DNA of 64,000 bases from Heloderma charlesbogerti (GCA_026122225.1 JANEZZ010001570.1:2666001-2730000); one strand, 5' to 3'. Shown: positions 45,229-57,217, counted from the stretch's first letter. Notes: generated from the letters alone by a model not told the origin. A program made the numbers and translations.

Positions 45229-45310
45229 TTGTATACACACCTGGGAGTAAGTCCCATTGAACTTAATGGGCGCATTACCTGGGCAGACATATATAGGATT
45301 GCACTGTTAA
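45229..45310. repeat. Short palindromic MITE
   Basis: ACACCTGGGAGTAAGTCCCATTG..CTTAATGGGCGC..TATAGGATTGCACTG. Confidence 0.65.
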
Positions 45311-45884
45311 TTTATTTTTAATATGTTCAAAACTGCAGCCTTGAGTTTTCAGATGCTAGAACATCTGGCTTCTGAAAATGGTTATATCTGCTATTTTTTA
45401 ATAGAAGGAATGAGTATGTTCTTTACCAGCTTGCTAATGGTGCAAAAAGAGCCAGTCTGTATGAATTAGAAGAAGCCTTAGGCTAACAACATAAAAAAAA
45501 GCTTGCGATTTTTGTAAAGAGTGGGAAAGAATTTAGGGATGATTAAAAATTGATTTGACTACTATTCTGTCTCCTTTTGGGGCAATTCAAAATTCAGATG
45601 ATAAAGTTACCCAGCTTGATAAGCCTGTTTTAAATTATTCAAGATAAATTACAGATGCATATTTAGGAATTCTTTTCCAATTCCCTCTATTTCTGTGCAG
45701 AATGACAGACAGAAAATGCACATATGGAGGCAAGTTAATATGTTTTCACTTCCCCAAACAGGTCATTTTAATCTCTCATTTTATACTGGTTAATGCTATG
45801 CTTCCACAAACACAGAACAATTTCTGAAAGATGGAAATGAAAATGATCAGATTTGATCCTAAGGACTTGAAAACATGGAGTAAT
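45311..45884. other. Non-coding stretch, nothing recognised
   Basis: AT-rich; no gene. Confidence 0.4.
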
Positions 45885-45892
45885 CTCTATGG

Positions 45893-46691
45893 CAGGGGTC
45901 CCCAACATGGTGTCTGTGGGCACCATGGCACCTGCGGGCACTCCAATTGTGCCAGCAAATGGGTCCCCAACTTAGTCCCCATGGGCACCTGGAAAGATAT
46001 ATCAATTATTTTATTTTTCCCATTTTTAAAAATATACATACATGGATTCATATGACGTGCATACAACTTTCTGCCAATTATACATGGTAGAAAGCTTCAA
46101 CAAAAGTGGCCCACATATCCAAATAAGTATCCATTTGAAGGTGGAGTCTACATGCCATCCTTTCAGACAGTGAAAGTGTTGTAAGGTCCTCAATCCATTG
46201 CATTATAGGATGTGTGAGTCTTTTTCTTTCCAGTGTTGTAATATCAGTCTTTTAGCTTTCAAAAGGGTACAAGTAATTTATTTAGGCTGACCATTTATTA
46301 ATCTCCATGAAGCAGGTAAATAATTTAAAAGAGTGTGTACATCAGTGAATATTAAAGCCAGTTCCAGTACAAAACTTTTCTGTGTAATAACCTCCACACA
46401 CAGAGAAGCAGCTACTGGACATTGCCAAAACATATTTTTAAAAGAAGAATTAGCTGTATTGCACTGCCAGCAATTAGCTGAATTAGACAATCCCTTATTG
46501 AAGTGACACTGCAGTGTCCAACAGACATGAGGCAAAAGTTTTTGCTGAATAAGATACAGCCTAAGATCCATAGACATGACAGGTAGATGCCAAAGCAGTG
46601 ATCCACTGATTAGGTATTTTGTGGTGGCACCCACAGCAGTATCTCACATTTCCAAATGTGCTCATGGGTCCAAAAAGGTTGGGGACCCCTG
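45893..46691. mobile_element. hAT element with CAGGGGTCCCCAAC TIRs
   Basis: TIRs CAGGGGTCCCCAACATGG and (inverted) CAGGGGTCCCCAACCTTTTT, with an exact 8-bp TSD CTCTATGG at 45885-45892 and 46692-46699. Most of the interior (about 46000-46640) is not hAT-like but an L1-like LINE fragment, so the 799 bp are largely cargo. Confidence 0.92.
46000..46634 (-). pseudogene. L1-like ORF2 C-terminal fragment inside hAT
   Basis: The minus strand is open over 46278-46634. It shows an L1-type ending: LRLYLIQQKLLPHV, then a CWQC pair (46461-46472), then MFWQCP near 46420-46435, resembling the L1 C-terminal cysteine motif CWRC..H.WW.CP with degraded residues. The downstream low-coordinate part is T/A-rich as expected of a 3' UTR. 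It looks like a 5'-truncated LINE insertion into an earlier hAT element. Confidence 0.55.
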
Positions 46692-46699
46692 CTCTATGG

Positions 46700-46876
46700 G
46701 GATGCCTGATAGATTATACTAGAATTTGTGGATGGATCAGCATCACAACTTTGACTCTGATACTATGGGAGAGGTGTCTCTATAAAGTCTAACATTATGC
46801 CATATTTTGTGATTTTGTTCTAATAATACAGTTGACATTCCACATCATAAACATGTAATATGCATCATCATCATCA
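46700..46876. other. Non-coding spacer
   Basis: Nothing recognised. Confidence 0.4.
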
Positions 46877-47350
46877 GTATTATTTACATGTATGCATCAC
46901 TTCCCACCACAAAAAGCAGTCTCAAAGTAACTTACACAATACAGAAATCCATGATTAAAACAGCGGCAGGAAGAAGGAGAAAACCACAATCAATACAAAC
47001 CATAATCAGCACAATAATACAAATAAAAGAAATATCATAAAAACATACTCTCTAAAAACAATACGATATATGAAACCTTTTCCACAAATACACAAAATCT
47101 CCCCCTGCTCATAGCCTAGAACAAGCAGCACAAAAGCATCCCACAGTAATTGGGCCATAACTAACATCCAAATGCCTGGAAAAAATAAGTACATCTTTGC
47201 CTGGTTCCAAAAAGATGGCAGTGATGGAGCCAGATGAGCTTCCTTGGGAAGAGTATTCCATAAACGTGGAGTTATCACAGAAAAGGCCCATTCCCATACT
47301 GACATCCCCTGAGCTTCTCTTGGAGGGGGCACACCAAACAAAATATAAAA
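46877..47350 (-). mobile_element. L2-type LINE 3' end, diverged
   Basis: A minus-strand frame includes WAFSVITPRLWNTLPKEAHLAPS and a following MYLF, equal to the L2 ending ERAFSVVAPTLWNSLPREL..WLF. The low-coordinate UTR has TATTTACATGTATGCATCAC and CACAAAAAGCAGTCTCAAAG, a variant of the GCGGTATATAAAT tail. Confidence 0.65.
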
Positions 47351-48980
47351 TACAAAGAATAAACAAAGAGTGAACTCATTCCCAGAATAAAGATCCCAAT
47401 GTAGCCAGAACAGCACCATCCAGGCACAAGAGGAAGGTATCTGTTGGGGGATTAAAAAAAAAAAAAACCCTTTAGGAATGAAGTGCAAAGTACAAAGAAC
47501 AACATACACTTAAAAAAATAATAGTGGGGAGGGGGAGAGGAACCCAAAACAGCAGGCATGGAATGCTAACTGACATGGCAGCAGGGGAGGCCACCAGAAA
47601 ACTGGGGTGGGGGGGAGAAGAGGAATAGGTTGAAGTATCCTGGAAAAGGGCCTGGCTGGCTAGCTGGCATCTTTAACACTAGGAGCAGTCCAAACTGAAA
47701 CATTTTGTTGCAGGCCCTACTTGCATTTTCATATTATTAAAACATATTTTACAACATACACCGAAGACTTCTCTAAGCTAAAAAAGGAAGGCAAGGGGAA
47801 AGACAGATTATATGTACCCAGAAGACAGCTGTGGTACTAGTTTTAGTGTTTTTGTGATGAAGCAGAAGTCTGGGCACAGTCTCTTGAAAAGAAGGTACGA
47901 AGTGGCTCAAGAAAACCTTGTGACATCATCATATCCGCCATCTCACAAACAAGGTTGACATAACTTTCATGCGATGCAAGAAGATAACATCATTGCTTAT
48001 CATTTTGCACTGGAATAACTCAGTACTTCCTCATCCGAGGTGTGTGCGTTTTGTTTTTTTTCCTTTTCTGTCAAAGCAAATATTGAGATTGAGCCAGAAC
48101 TAATTTCAACGGTCTTTCAAATGTATTTGTGAACTCTCAGTGGGCCGTAACTCTCTAGCCAGTTCCTAAGCTGTGGGTCTTTTATGCTTGGCTTCAGTTG
48201 ACTGACAATAGTTTAAGTACATCTGGCATGGAGGGACATCATTTGCCAATTTTACTTTATAGTTATATAGCCACAAACTGAGGGAGATTAATATTCTTCT
48301 TCAAAGCACTCATTAATATTCCAAGGGCCTCTTCCACAGATTTGACAAGACAAACATGACCCGTCACCTAAAAGGCTACGTGAAATGGGCCTTCTAAAAT
48401 CTTGGTAAAGACATACTGTAAGTCCAGGCAGCATAAAACGGTGACAGAAATGATATTTTGCACCACAAAGCCAGAAGGTTCAACTTGTCAGGGCCAGAAA
48501 GCTTTCGATTTGTCTGGCTCTTCTCCTCATATGTTTGTAGAATTATACAAGTTGTTACTTATTTTGCTTTTAAAAAAGAAAGAAAGGAAAAGGGTTGTTT
48601 GTTTTTATATGAGGCCAAATCTTGCTGAGTGAGATTCAAATTTTTTTGTATACAGGGCTAGCACAAACCTTCCTCTAGAAAAAGAAATCATGCAGGCAAC
48701 TGCACATCAGACAACACAAAAGGTCAGCACTTTCCCTGGTAATGATTAATTATTGTAATTTCTGATAACAGGCAACATAAATAATTTGAAATACCCGACA
48801 AAGGTGGGCAGTATGAGATGTAAAATCAAGTATTTATTCTGCTTAATTATAGTAAACCACAGAAAATGTTTTTTAAAAACATGTGACCAACTTGTGTGAC
48901 TCATAAACTGCACATAGCTCCTAAAATGTTCTAATTTCAGTTCACAGGCAACCATGCCATCATTCTCTTGCCTTTGCTAG
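47351..48980. other. Non-coding stretch, nothing recognised
   Basis: A-run near 47454-47467 and a G-run near 47608. No gene. Confidence 0.4.
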
Positions 48981-49158
48981 GAGCATAGGAAGATTATTCT
49001 GAATCAGACCATTGGTCCATCTTGCCTAGTATTGTTGACACTGACTGGCAGTGGTGCTCCAGGCTTTCAGGCAGGATTCTTCTCATTCTTTCCTACCCCT
49101 GCCTGGAGATGCCAGGGACTGAACCTGACATCTTCTGCATGCAAAGCAGATGCTCTAC
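48981..49158 (-). mobile_element. tRNA-derived SINE, first part (split by hAT)
   Basis: On the minus strand the tRNA-Ala-like head GTAGAGCATCTGCTTTGCATG and AGGTTCAGTCCC is followed by GGCATCTCCAGGC and, after the core, CAATACTAGGCAAGATGGACC. The first ~25 bp of the head lie beyond the foldback element, at 50008-50035. Confidence 0.82.
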
Positions 49159-50007
49159 TAGGGATGGTAGAGAATTCCACCATGGATTCCAGTGAGGCCG
49201 GATTCTTTAGAAGAATCTAAAGAATCTTTTAAAGAATCTAAAGAATCTTTAGAATAGATTCTTTAGAATCCCCCGGAATCCATGGCGGAGCGGCCTCCTA
49301 CCCCACCCAACCCTGTGGAATCCCCCGTGACAGCACGTACCTGGGGCGGATGTGGTGGATTTGGCGGCATCAGCTCCGGCGGCGGTTGCTCCGGCGGCTG
49401 GTCTCCTGGCCAGCTGCGGCCGGGCTGCTGTGGCCACCATTGCCATCCTTGCAGCTGTGATAGGCTACGTAAGAATTTTTATTTACTTTTATTTTAAATA
49501 TTTACGTAGACTATTATGGCGAAAAAAACCAAAGGAACGCAAATAGCACCCACTACACTATTTGCGTTCCCCTTTTTTTCGCTCTAATAGCCTACGTAAA
49601 TATTTACGTAGGCTAGAGCGGCGAAAAATAGGGAACGCAAATGGTGGCCGCCATAGCCGCCGCCATTTGCATACATTGTTTTTTTGGGGGGGTAGGTTAG
49701 CCATGATAGGCTACATAAATTCTTACGTAGCCTATCACGGCAGCCTGGCTGGACGCAAATGGCGGCCGCTACGGCGGCCGCCATTTGCGTCCGCACCAGC
49801 CCGTCCGCAGCCGGAAATCCAGCTGCGGACGGCCCTGGCTGGCTGCTCCGTGGAGCCGCCACGGAGCAGAGCTGGCCGGGCAGGATTCCGGGGGGGAGGA
49901 CTGGATCGCCTCCCCCCCGTTGAGGATTCTGGGGGGAGGGACAGAGCGCCTCCCCTCCCACCGCGAATCACATCCGCGAACAGGTAACTGAGTTTTGTAC
50001 ATCCCTA
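49159..50007. mobile_element. Foldback hAT element inserted in SINE head, 849 bp
   Basis: Starts TAGGGATGGTAGAG (end B), ends GTACATCCCTA (end A). The SINE continues after it (CTACTACTGAGGTATGG). The TSD is imperfect: CTCTACTA/TTCTACTA if TATA contracted to TA at the left edge. Palindromes are at 49455-49520 (TACGTAAGAATTTTTA..AATATTTACGTA), 49585-49625 and 49703-49742, with mirrored GCAAATGGCGGCC blocks at 49638-49670 and 49753-49793. Outward donors: 49335-49340 (minus, GTACGT) and 49984-49989 (GTAACT). A local expansion of TCTAAAGAAT lies at 49202-49265. Confidence 0.88.
49202..49265. repeat. TTCTTTAGAA / TCTAAAGAAT local expansion
   Basis: GATTCTTTAGAA and AGAATCTAAAGAATC repeat several times, replacing the single GATTCTTTAGAATC of the copy at 29564. 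Confidence 0.8.
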
Positions 50008-50035
50008 TTCTACTACTGAGGTATGGCCCCTCCTC
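50008..50035 (-). mobile_element. SINE head remainder
   Basis: CTACTACTGAGGTATGGCCCC is the complement of the 5' tRNA-like GGCCATACCTCAGTAGTAG, which completes the SINE at 48981-49158. Confidence 0.75.
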
Positions 50036-50105
50036 GTTTGTTCTCTCATTCACATTCTGGGTCAGAAATTAAGGAAGAAATTGATAAAAAATGAAGGTCC
50101 CATAT

Positions 50106-50311
50106 TGTTGTTCAGTCGTTAAGTTGTGTCCGACTCTTCGTGACCCCATGGACCATAGCACGCCAGGCCTTCCTGTCCTCCGCTCTCTCCTGGAGTGTGT
50201 TCAAGTTAATATTCATTGCATCAGTGATGCTATCTAGCCATCTCATCCTCTGCTGTCCCCTTCTCCTTTTGCCTTTAGTCTTTCCCAGCATCAGGGTCTT
50301 TTCCAGTGAGT
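50106..50311 (-). mobile_element. 5'-truncated BovB, 206 bp, with TSD
   Basis: BovB 3' end on the minus strand (SLEKTLMLGKTKGKRRRG-type coding), flanked by the exact 12-bp TSD AAGGTCCCATAT at 50094-50105 and 50312-50323. A complete but severely 5'-truncated insertion. Confidence 0.93.
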
Positions 50312-50323
50312 AAGGTCCCATAT

Positions 50324-51068
50324 ACAGGACCAGCAAATATTGCTGTAATTGAATTTCAGTATGATTTAGCAGGGCTGTGCATCAGATTTGAACAAATGCT
50401 GAACTTCAAGTGGGCCACTTCAGAGAGATTCAGGAGACACCTGAGGCAAAACAGCTCCTATCATCTCTTTCTAAAGCAAATTTGAGTCCTCCTGAAGCTT
50501 TGTGAATGAATTAGCACTGTGCCTGCAAAAATGGATATTTTCCTCCAAGCTCTCCATATGAGAAAAATGCCAGGGAGGAGAAGGGAGAAGGGACAAACTT
50601 TATCAGAGCTCTCCTTTTTACTTCCAGTCACAGTGCTTTTGAGGAGAAATTTATCTGTAGATTATTTTTGTTATAATAAACAGCAATTTCCCAAGCAGTA
50701 TGTGGAGTTCCACCAAGTCACCACAACTCGAGACAACCTTCCCCAGCATTTTTTTCCCTGGCTGGCTGGTACAGCACAGGGCAGGGCAGTCTATTGTGGT
50801 AAAGGTGGTGCCTGTCAGGCAACCTATAATATGGGGGCACCAACTCCAAGCAGGCATCTAGGGAGCACAGTTGGGAGAGGCCTGGTCTTACCATCTTTGC
50901 TGCCTCCTCTCCCACTGCTTATAAAGCCTAGTGACACAACCTATGTTTCACACACTGAAACAAAGAGCAAAAAGAACATCCCATCTCTGCCTGAAAGAAG
51001 ATAAGAGGGGGATGCTCTCAGGGTTTTATAAGAAAGTAAGGTTTTATAGTTGTAGCAAGCACCAACAT

Positions 51069-51103
<35 letters not shown>

Positions 51104-52374
51104 GTGTGTAACACAGACACACAATACACATAAAGAACATGGCAAATTGTACACAAAAGGGGGAAAAGCTGACTAAACCACTAAAAAATCTGCATTATAG
51201 ATATTCTAATAAGTCCACATAAAGTAAATATATCTACTGCTTATACAGTATTTATTTTTAAACAAAACATCTAATTAACTTTATAGCTCTCAAAATCTCA
51301 ATAACTCTATACTACCTATTCTATTAAAAAAAGGTTTTTCATAAAATACCCCCTGCTCCCATCTCATTAACTTTCCCTTACTTTCCCAAAATCTAGCCAA
51401 ATGTGGGAGTTTCACCAATTACAACATATCCTTTAGCCAATCTTCTGCTCAAGGCCCTTCAGGATTTCTGTTTTAGCTGTTAATATTCAATTATTAACCA
51501 ACTCTTTCTGTTTTGTATGTCCGCTATATAACCCAGTAAAAACCTTACTGGAGAGAAACAGTAATATTATGAGGGGTCAGGGCTGAGGCAATTGTTCTCC
51601 AGAGCTCAAGATTTTGGAGGAAAGGGATTCCACAAAATGTGCATTTAATGAATGAATAATGAAACAAATGAGACCCTACTAACTGAGGGGAAAAAACTTG
51701 TATAGCTAATATTTTATGGATTTGATGGTTCTTTTATTTTTCACTTATATCAAGGGTGTGTATGTGGGCTATGCGGGGTTTGTCATGAAAGTCTACTCAT
51801 AAGCAAGTCCTGCACTGCACTTCATTGAACACGTGAGGGAGGGGGAGCAAGCCTCTCTGCTCATTGGCTGCCCCGCACCTACGCAATTGCTGACATTCAT
51901 TTCTACTTGTGGCGGGACTCTCCCACCTCACCCCAAGTTATGGGGCATCAGTTCCCATATACACTTCAATCAAAAGCAGAGGACTACAGCACTGCGTGTA
52001 CCATGGAAACAGCTAATTCGATTCTGTGAAAATGCGGATTTTGTCCAAATCGTTTCACAAAGAGATTCCATTTAGATGGCCCCCTGCTCTTTGCTTCAGA
52101 AGTAGGTGTTATTGATAGATCTTCATATCTTTCTTCAAATTTGCATTTTCTTTCTTGACTCTCTGGAGAACTATCAAGAAAATGTCTATACGGACCTTCA
52201 CTATACAGACATGTCAGTCAACTCATAGCCAAGTATCCTACTTGAATAAGACACACAGCCCTGTGATTGGTCAACTAGATCAGTGGTTTTTATAACAAAA
52301 GAATATCATATGATAGTTAAAACAGAATTTGTTAAACAATAAGTAAAACAATCAGGTAATTCTTAAGTCATAGA
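50324..52374. other. Non-coding stretch with a (GT)n microsatellite
   Basis: (GT)n at 51070-51101. No gene or other named repeat. Confidence 0.45.
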
Positions 52375-52455
52375 CTACAGTCTTATTCACTGACCTGGGA
52401 GTAACCTCCACAAAATACTGTTACTTACTTACATACATAGGATTTCTCTGTTAAA
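52375..52455. repeat. Short palindromic MITE, decayed
   Basis: CTGACCTGGGAGTAAC..TTACTTACTTAC..ATAGGATTTC; same family as 45229. Confidence 0.5.
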
Positions 52456-52599
52456 CAAGATAAAGTACATCATAGTCTTCCTAAGTTCTTTCCCCAGTCC
52501 CTAAAGGTGATATTTAATCATATACTTACTAATTTTATAATGTATCTGCTATCCAAATAGCAGTTTCTATTCCATCATGGTTATAGGCCTGTATGTTAT

Positions 52600-52697
52600 T
52601 TAGACTGCAGTTCTATGCACACCTGCCTTGAAATAGGTTTTATTGAACTCAATGGGATTTATTTCTGAGTATATATGCACAGGATTATGCTGTTAGC
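52600..52697. repeat. Short palindromic MITE
   Basis: ACTGCAGTTCTATGCACACC and GTATATATGCACAGGATTATGC flank TATTGAACTCAATGGGATTT. Confidence 0.65.
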
Positions 52698-54540
52698 AGG
52701 CGAATAGAAAACTGTCCAATTCCTGCATTAGAGTTATGCTTTGTATTCAGCATCTGTAGAAAATATTCCCTTGAGAGGATAAAATTGGGGATTCATTAAT
52801 ATAAATGAACTTTGAATGCACATTAAATACAGAAACTGATGTAAGGATAAACCTACCAGAAAACTGTATCTATTTCTCAGAAATGTATAATATATAAACC
52901 TAGGATTTTCTCTTCTTAGCTATCTCACCGTTACTTCAAAATGTCTTTCTCCCCTGCAATGCCAGCAGCAATTCCACTTATCTTACTTGTCCTGAAGACA
53001 AGCAAGATCTCTATAACTGTATACTTCCCACTCCTTTTTCTCTTTCTCTCAGCAGTGCTATTGTCAGAGTGGTTGTCTACGCAAATACCTTTTAAAAAAA
53101 TTTATGAAATGCTGCTTTAAAATAGAAGATAGTGTTCATAGGCCTCACACCTGGACTATTTATTCTTATCTTTAAAGGTCTTTCCCAATGAGCTAAAAAT
53201 TGCCTAACCTCCTGGAAGAAGAAAAGCCTGCTATACTAAGATAGCAAATATAATATATATAGGAAACCGCTCCAAATTATGTTAAATTCATTTTCATCAA
53301 ACTGCTTTCACAGTTTTGCCTTTAATTAATCCCATTCTCTCCTTTCCCAATTGAAGTGTTTTTGCAGCCCAAGAAAAATATCAGAAGTAGTGCTGTGTCA
53401 AAAATTTCTTTCACATTTTTTTCTTGTCAATCAATTTGATAAAGAAAATGCTTTCAAAAGAAATTCAAAAGAGCAGAAACTTTTGGAGAAATTCTCAATG
53501 GTTGAATCTGGGGTTCTTGTGCTTAGCTTACTTATGAAGTGGCCCAGGACTCGTGTCTGTACGTGACTGACCTGTTTTTCATTGATGATGTACAATCATC
53601 TCTCCAGAAGCCTGTAGCCTCCCGGGCTTCTCACACTTTTGTTAATGCTCAGGTGAAAACTTCATGAGGTAAATTCTTCAATAGGGTTTCTAGATCAGGA
53701 TGTGCAGGCAACCAAGGAGGCTGCAGAGCAATGGAAAGATGAGCAATAGAAGGAAAGAAAAACAAAGCACCCTCTGCAATGTTGCAGTGATTAGGTAAGC
53801 TCAAAAACACCCCCAAAATAAATTAAAGATAAATTATGAAAGGTCCTGAGAATGATGCCGAAAAATGTTAGCCTCTTTCATGGGGGGAAAAAACTTTCAG
53901 GAAATTGGAGGACATTGGGGCATCATCAGCTCCACCTCTTTCTTGGAGTTGGACAAAACACTGCTCCCTCACACCTACTACAGGGCTTTCAGGGAAGTAG
54001 CAATACTGTAAGCATCTGAATTAGAGACAAAATGTATCAATAATCACCCCTCAGAAATTTAACATTTGGAAGAGCCTTGGGAAGGGGTGGAACCATGAAG
54101 AACACATTTTCTCAGAAAAGTTCTAAGGTTTTTCCTTTCTTACTCCCCTAGAGATAAAGGACCACTTAGCACAATTTCTTCCAAATTTTCTTCACCATTA
54201 TTTTTGTGGTGGCCGCCTCCCCTCTTCCTCCCACATGCCTGGAGCAATGCTACGTATGAGGCATTGTGGAAGATGCAAACTGGGGGCCAAGCTGCCAACA
54301 CAGCTGCTGCTGTGGCCACCTGCAATGGCAGTGCAAAAAACCAACAAAAAACCCACCCTCTTACGAAAAATGCTGTACTCCAACTGCTGCCGATGCTGAG
54401 CCCTACCTGAGAGAAACGGTTGGGAGAATTTCTCCTCCCACTGGAAAAATTAGAATTAAAATTCCCCACCCCAATTTCTCAGCCCATAAATAGGGTGGAG
54501 TATTTTGAGAGGCTATTTGTGCACACCTCTAAAAGAAATT
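52698..54540. other. Non-coding stretch, nothing recognised
   Basis: AT-rich. Antisense and sense ORFs at 54140-54493 overlap each other and lack a domain. Confidence 0.4.
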
Positions 54541-54600
54541 ACTCATGCTAATTTCAATGGGACTTACTCTTTAGTAAGTACGCCTAGGACTGCAATCATA
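54541..54600. repeat. Short palindromic MITE, half
   Basis: ATTTCAATGGGACTTACTC..TAGGACTGCAATC. Confidence 0.5.
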
Positions 54601-55424
54601 ACGTATCATCTGGCATTTTGTTTTCACTCTTCTCTATTTGAAAAACTCTTATGAACTTTGGGGATATTTTTTCCCTGCTGCCAGCATCCTCACTGCTCTG
54701 GTTGCCCTTCGCAGAAACATCCAAAGAAATATCCCCCCACCCCCGAAAAACTAGGCTGCGTTTGGCCGAAATATTACTACCTATTCCGGTGTTAGGCTTT
54801 CCAAGGAAGTTGTTCTCGGCCCATTTCCATAAGGGTGAAAGATTCTCTGGATGTAGTCTGATCTCCTGGCTTTTGGAAACCTAATTGTGCACACAGATGA
54901 TTTCAGCCAAAGCCAGATAGATAAAACAAATTAGTGAACATACATTTTACTTTATTTTTATATTCCAGTTGTACATTCTCACAGCCATATCCACCACCAC
55001 CCCAAAATTGGCAAACAATAGAGTTAAGGAGTCATGCAGTTCAATAGCAAGAAATTGGACTAAAACAACCTGATTCATTGCCATAAGGATACATACAGGC
55101 AGCATCATGCTTCATATGCACACTACATTTGATACTCCAATTGTCTGCCAATCTTGAAAGATTTCAAAACATTTCATCTGAGCTGCCACTGCAGTTGTTT
55201 GTCGTCTCTTTGGATTTTAACCTGTCTCTTCAAATAGAGTAAGACTGATTTCACACATGCCACTTAGAGCAGTGTTGAGCCACAATCCCACTGCTGATGT
55301 GTGTGAAACACAGAAATGCCATTTTGAACGTTCTTTCATTGGGACTTCACATTCATTCACAGGTGCAGGATAGATTTACAATCACATTTCAGCCTACTTG
55401 TTTGTCACTCTGCACAGAGCAGAA
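54601..55424. other. Non-coding stretch, nothing recognised
   Basis: No gene or named repeat. Confidence 0.4.
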
Positions 55425-56188
55425 ATTTTATTTATTTTTATTTTATTTATTATTTATTATTAAATTTATTAATCGCCCATCTGGCTGGTCACCCAGCCAC
55501 TCTGGGCGATGTACAACATACAATAAAACAGTTTAAAACAATAAAATTCTACAATAAAAACATTTTCTAAAATACCCTAACCCACCCCAAATGCCTGCCT
55601 GAACAACCACGTGTTTAATGCACGACGGAAGCTCATTAAAGTGGGAGCATGACGGAGTTCCCTAGGGAGGGAGTTCCACAGAGTGGGGGCCACCACAGAA
55701 AAGGCCCTCTCCCTCGTCCCCACCAGTCTAGCTGTCCTGGCTGATGGGACAGAGAGAAGGCCATCCGAGGCTGATCTTGTTAAGAGGCCTGTCTGGTGCT
55801 GCTGGAGGCGCTCCTTAAGATAGGCTGGGCCGAAACCATATAAGGTTTTAAAGGTCAAAACCAACACCTTGAATTTGGCCTGGAAAACAACTGGTAACCA
55901 GTGCAACTCCTTCAGCACTGGAGTGATGTGATCTCGCCGGCGGCTGCCTTTAATCAGGCGAGCCGCCGCGTTCTGTACCAGCTGCAGCTTCCGAACCGTC
56001 TTCAAGGGTAACCCCACGTACAGCACATTATAGTAGTCTAGATGAGAGGAGACCAGGGCATGTACTACCGATGGGAGCAGATGGTTGGGAAGGAAGGGGC
56101 GCAGGTGCCATATCAGATGGAGTTGATACAGCACTGTCCGGCTCACAGCTGACACCTGAGCCTCCATGGACAGCTGGGAGTCCAAAAT
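55425..56188 (-). mobile_element. L2-type LINE, 5' truncated, fairly young
   Basis: T/A tail at 55425-55465, 3' UTR with ATTAATCGCCCATCTGGCTGG, then an uninterrupted C-terminal ORF to 56185. Its sequence is close to the nested copy at 35844-36311. Confidence 0.85.
55577..56185 (-). pseudogene. L2 ORF2 C-terminal fragment, open for 202 codons
   Basis: The minus-strand frame includes VHALVSSHLDYYNVLYVGLP, LVQNAAARLIKG, HITPVLKELHWLPVVF, FKVLVLTFKTL and APTLWNSLPRELRHAP. The reverse-transcriptase palm and any endonuclease are missing because the element is 5' truncated. There is no stop within the remaining segment, unlike the older copy at 15849-17230. Confidence 0.85.
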
Positions 56189-57205
56189 GTTTCAAAGAAC
56201 ATAGAAATGTTTCTAGGCAAAGTATATCTTAAATCCTCCACCTACTATATTTTCTATGAGATGTTTGTATGTATTTTTAGGGATTTTGCTCACCCCTCCT
56301 TCTTGTCATTAAATACATTGGAATTGTCAGTGTTTCATACTGATAACTCAAAAAGCGTCAAGGGCTTGTAGAGTGACTGCTATATACATTTGGACATTCC
56401 AATTTAGTCACTGCTCTCACTTTGGTGTTCTCCTCTACCACCATCCCCCAAGCCAAAAAAATAATCTTATTTGGGGGAAGAGAAAGGATAGAATAGGCCA
56501 TGGAGGGCTCCCATCAATGCACAAGAGGTCTTACAAAGCATCTCCTTGGAAGCAAAGGACAGAGTGCATCTTTTCCCATTGGGAATCATGGAGGAGCTTA
56601 TAAGCCCCATGATCCCAACAAGGAAAAGATACTGTGTGCCTCATTTGCCACTGAACAAGGGCCACATACATGCCCCACCCCTTCTGTTTTTATGAGGGAC
56701 CTCCACTACCTGCAACCCAAATTCCCTTCCCTGCTGTAAGGCGCTTTTTTTTTAGAGTGGGAAAAGTGAGAGGATGGCCAGGAAGCCAGGAATCAGTAGA
56801 AGTGGGGTGCCAGATCCGGTTTGACTCAGATCCTGCTCAAGGGGAGGCTGAGCACCACTTGAATTAGGGTAACTTTATTTGAGCGCCAAGGCTCACACTG
56901 AGCGTCCCCATCCTTTTAAATACTTTCTCTGTTTTTACGTATTTTGGAACAGCGAGGCTTCCCTTCACCCCTTTTAAACATTTTATCTTGTCTTGCTTGT
57001 ATGAAAATGTCTCTATTAAAAAAGGAAAGAAGAGAGAAGCAAAGATGGTACAGAGAGAAGAAGGCCCAATTCTCAACCGAATGTTTTCATGCCATATGAG
57101 AGAGGAAAGAGGAGGAAATGAAATATACTGCACATTCAGCAAAGGAAAAGGGAAGGCAAAAATCACTGCTAAACCCTCTTGGGATATGGCTTTGCCTTCC
57201 CCTGA
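56189..57205. other. Non-coding flank of BovB copy C
   Basis: No gene. The long minus-strand frame over 56864-57205 is an extension of the BovB frame into flanking DNA. Confidence 0.5.
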
Positions 57206-57217
57206 CCAGACATACAC
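57206..57217 (+). repeat. TSD of BovB copy C (CCAGACATACAC)
   Basis: 12-bp exact match to 60412-60423. Confidence 0.93.

Noticed and set aside
48981..49158. tRNA-Ala gene
   Set aside because: The head is followed directly by a SINE body, is disrupted by an insertion and lacks a full cloverleaf.
846..50007. Presence of an autonomous hAT transposase for the foldback family
   Set aside because: No frame in any copy shows a hAT dimerisation or RNase-H-like catalytic region; all copies are non-autonomous.
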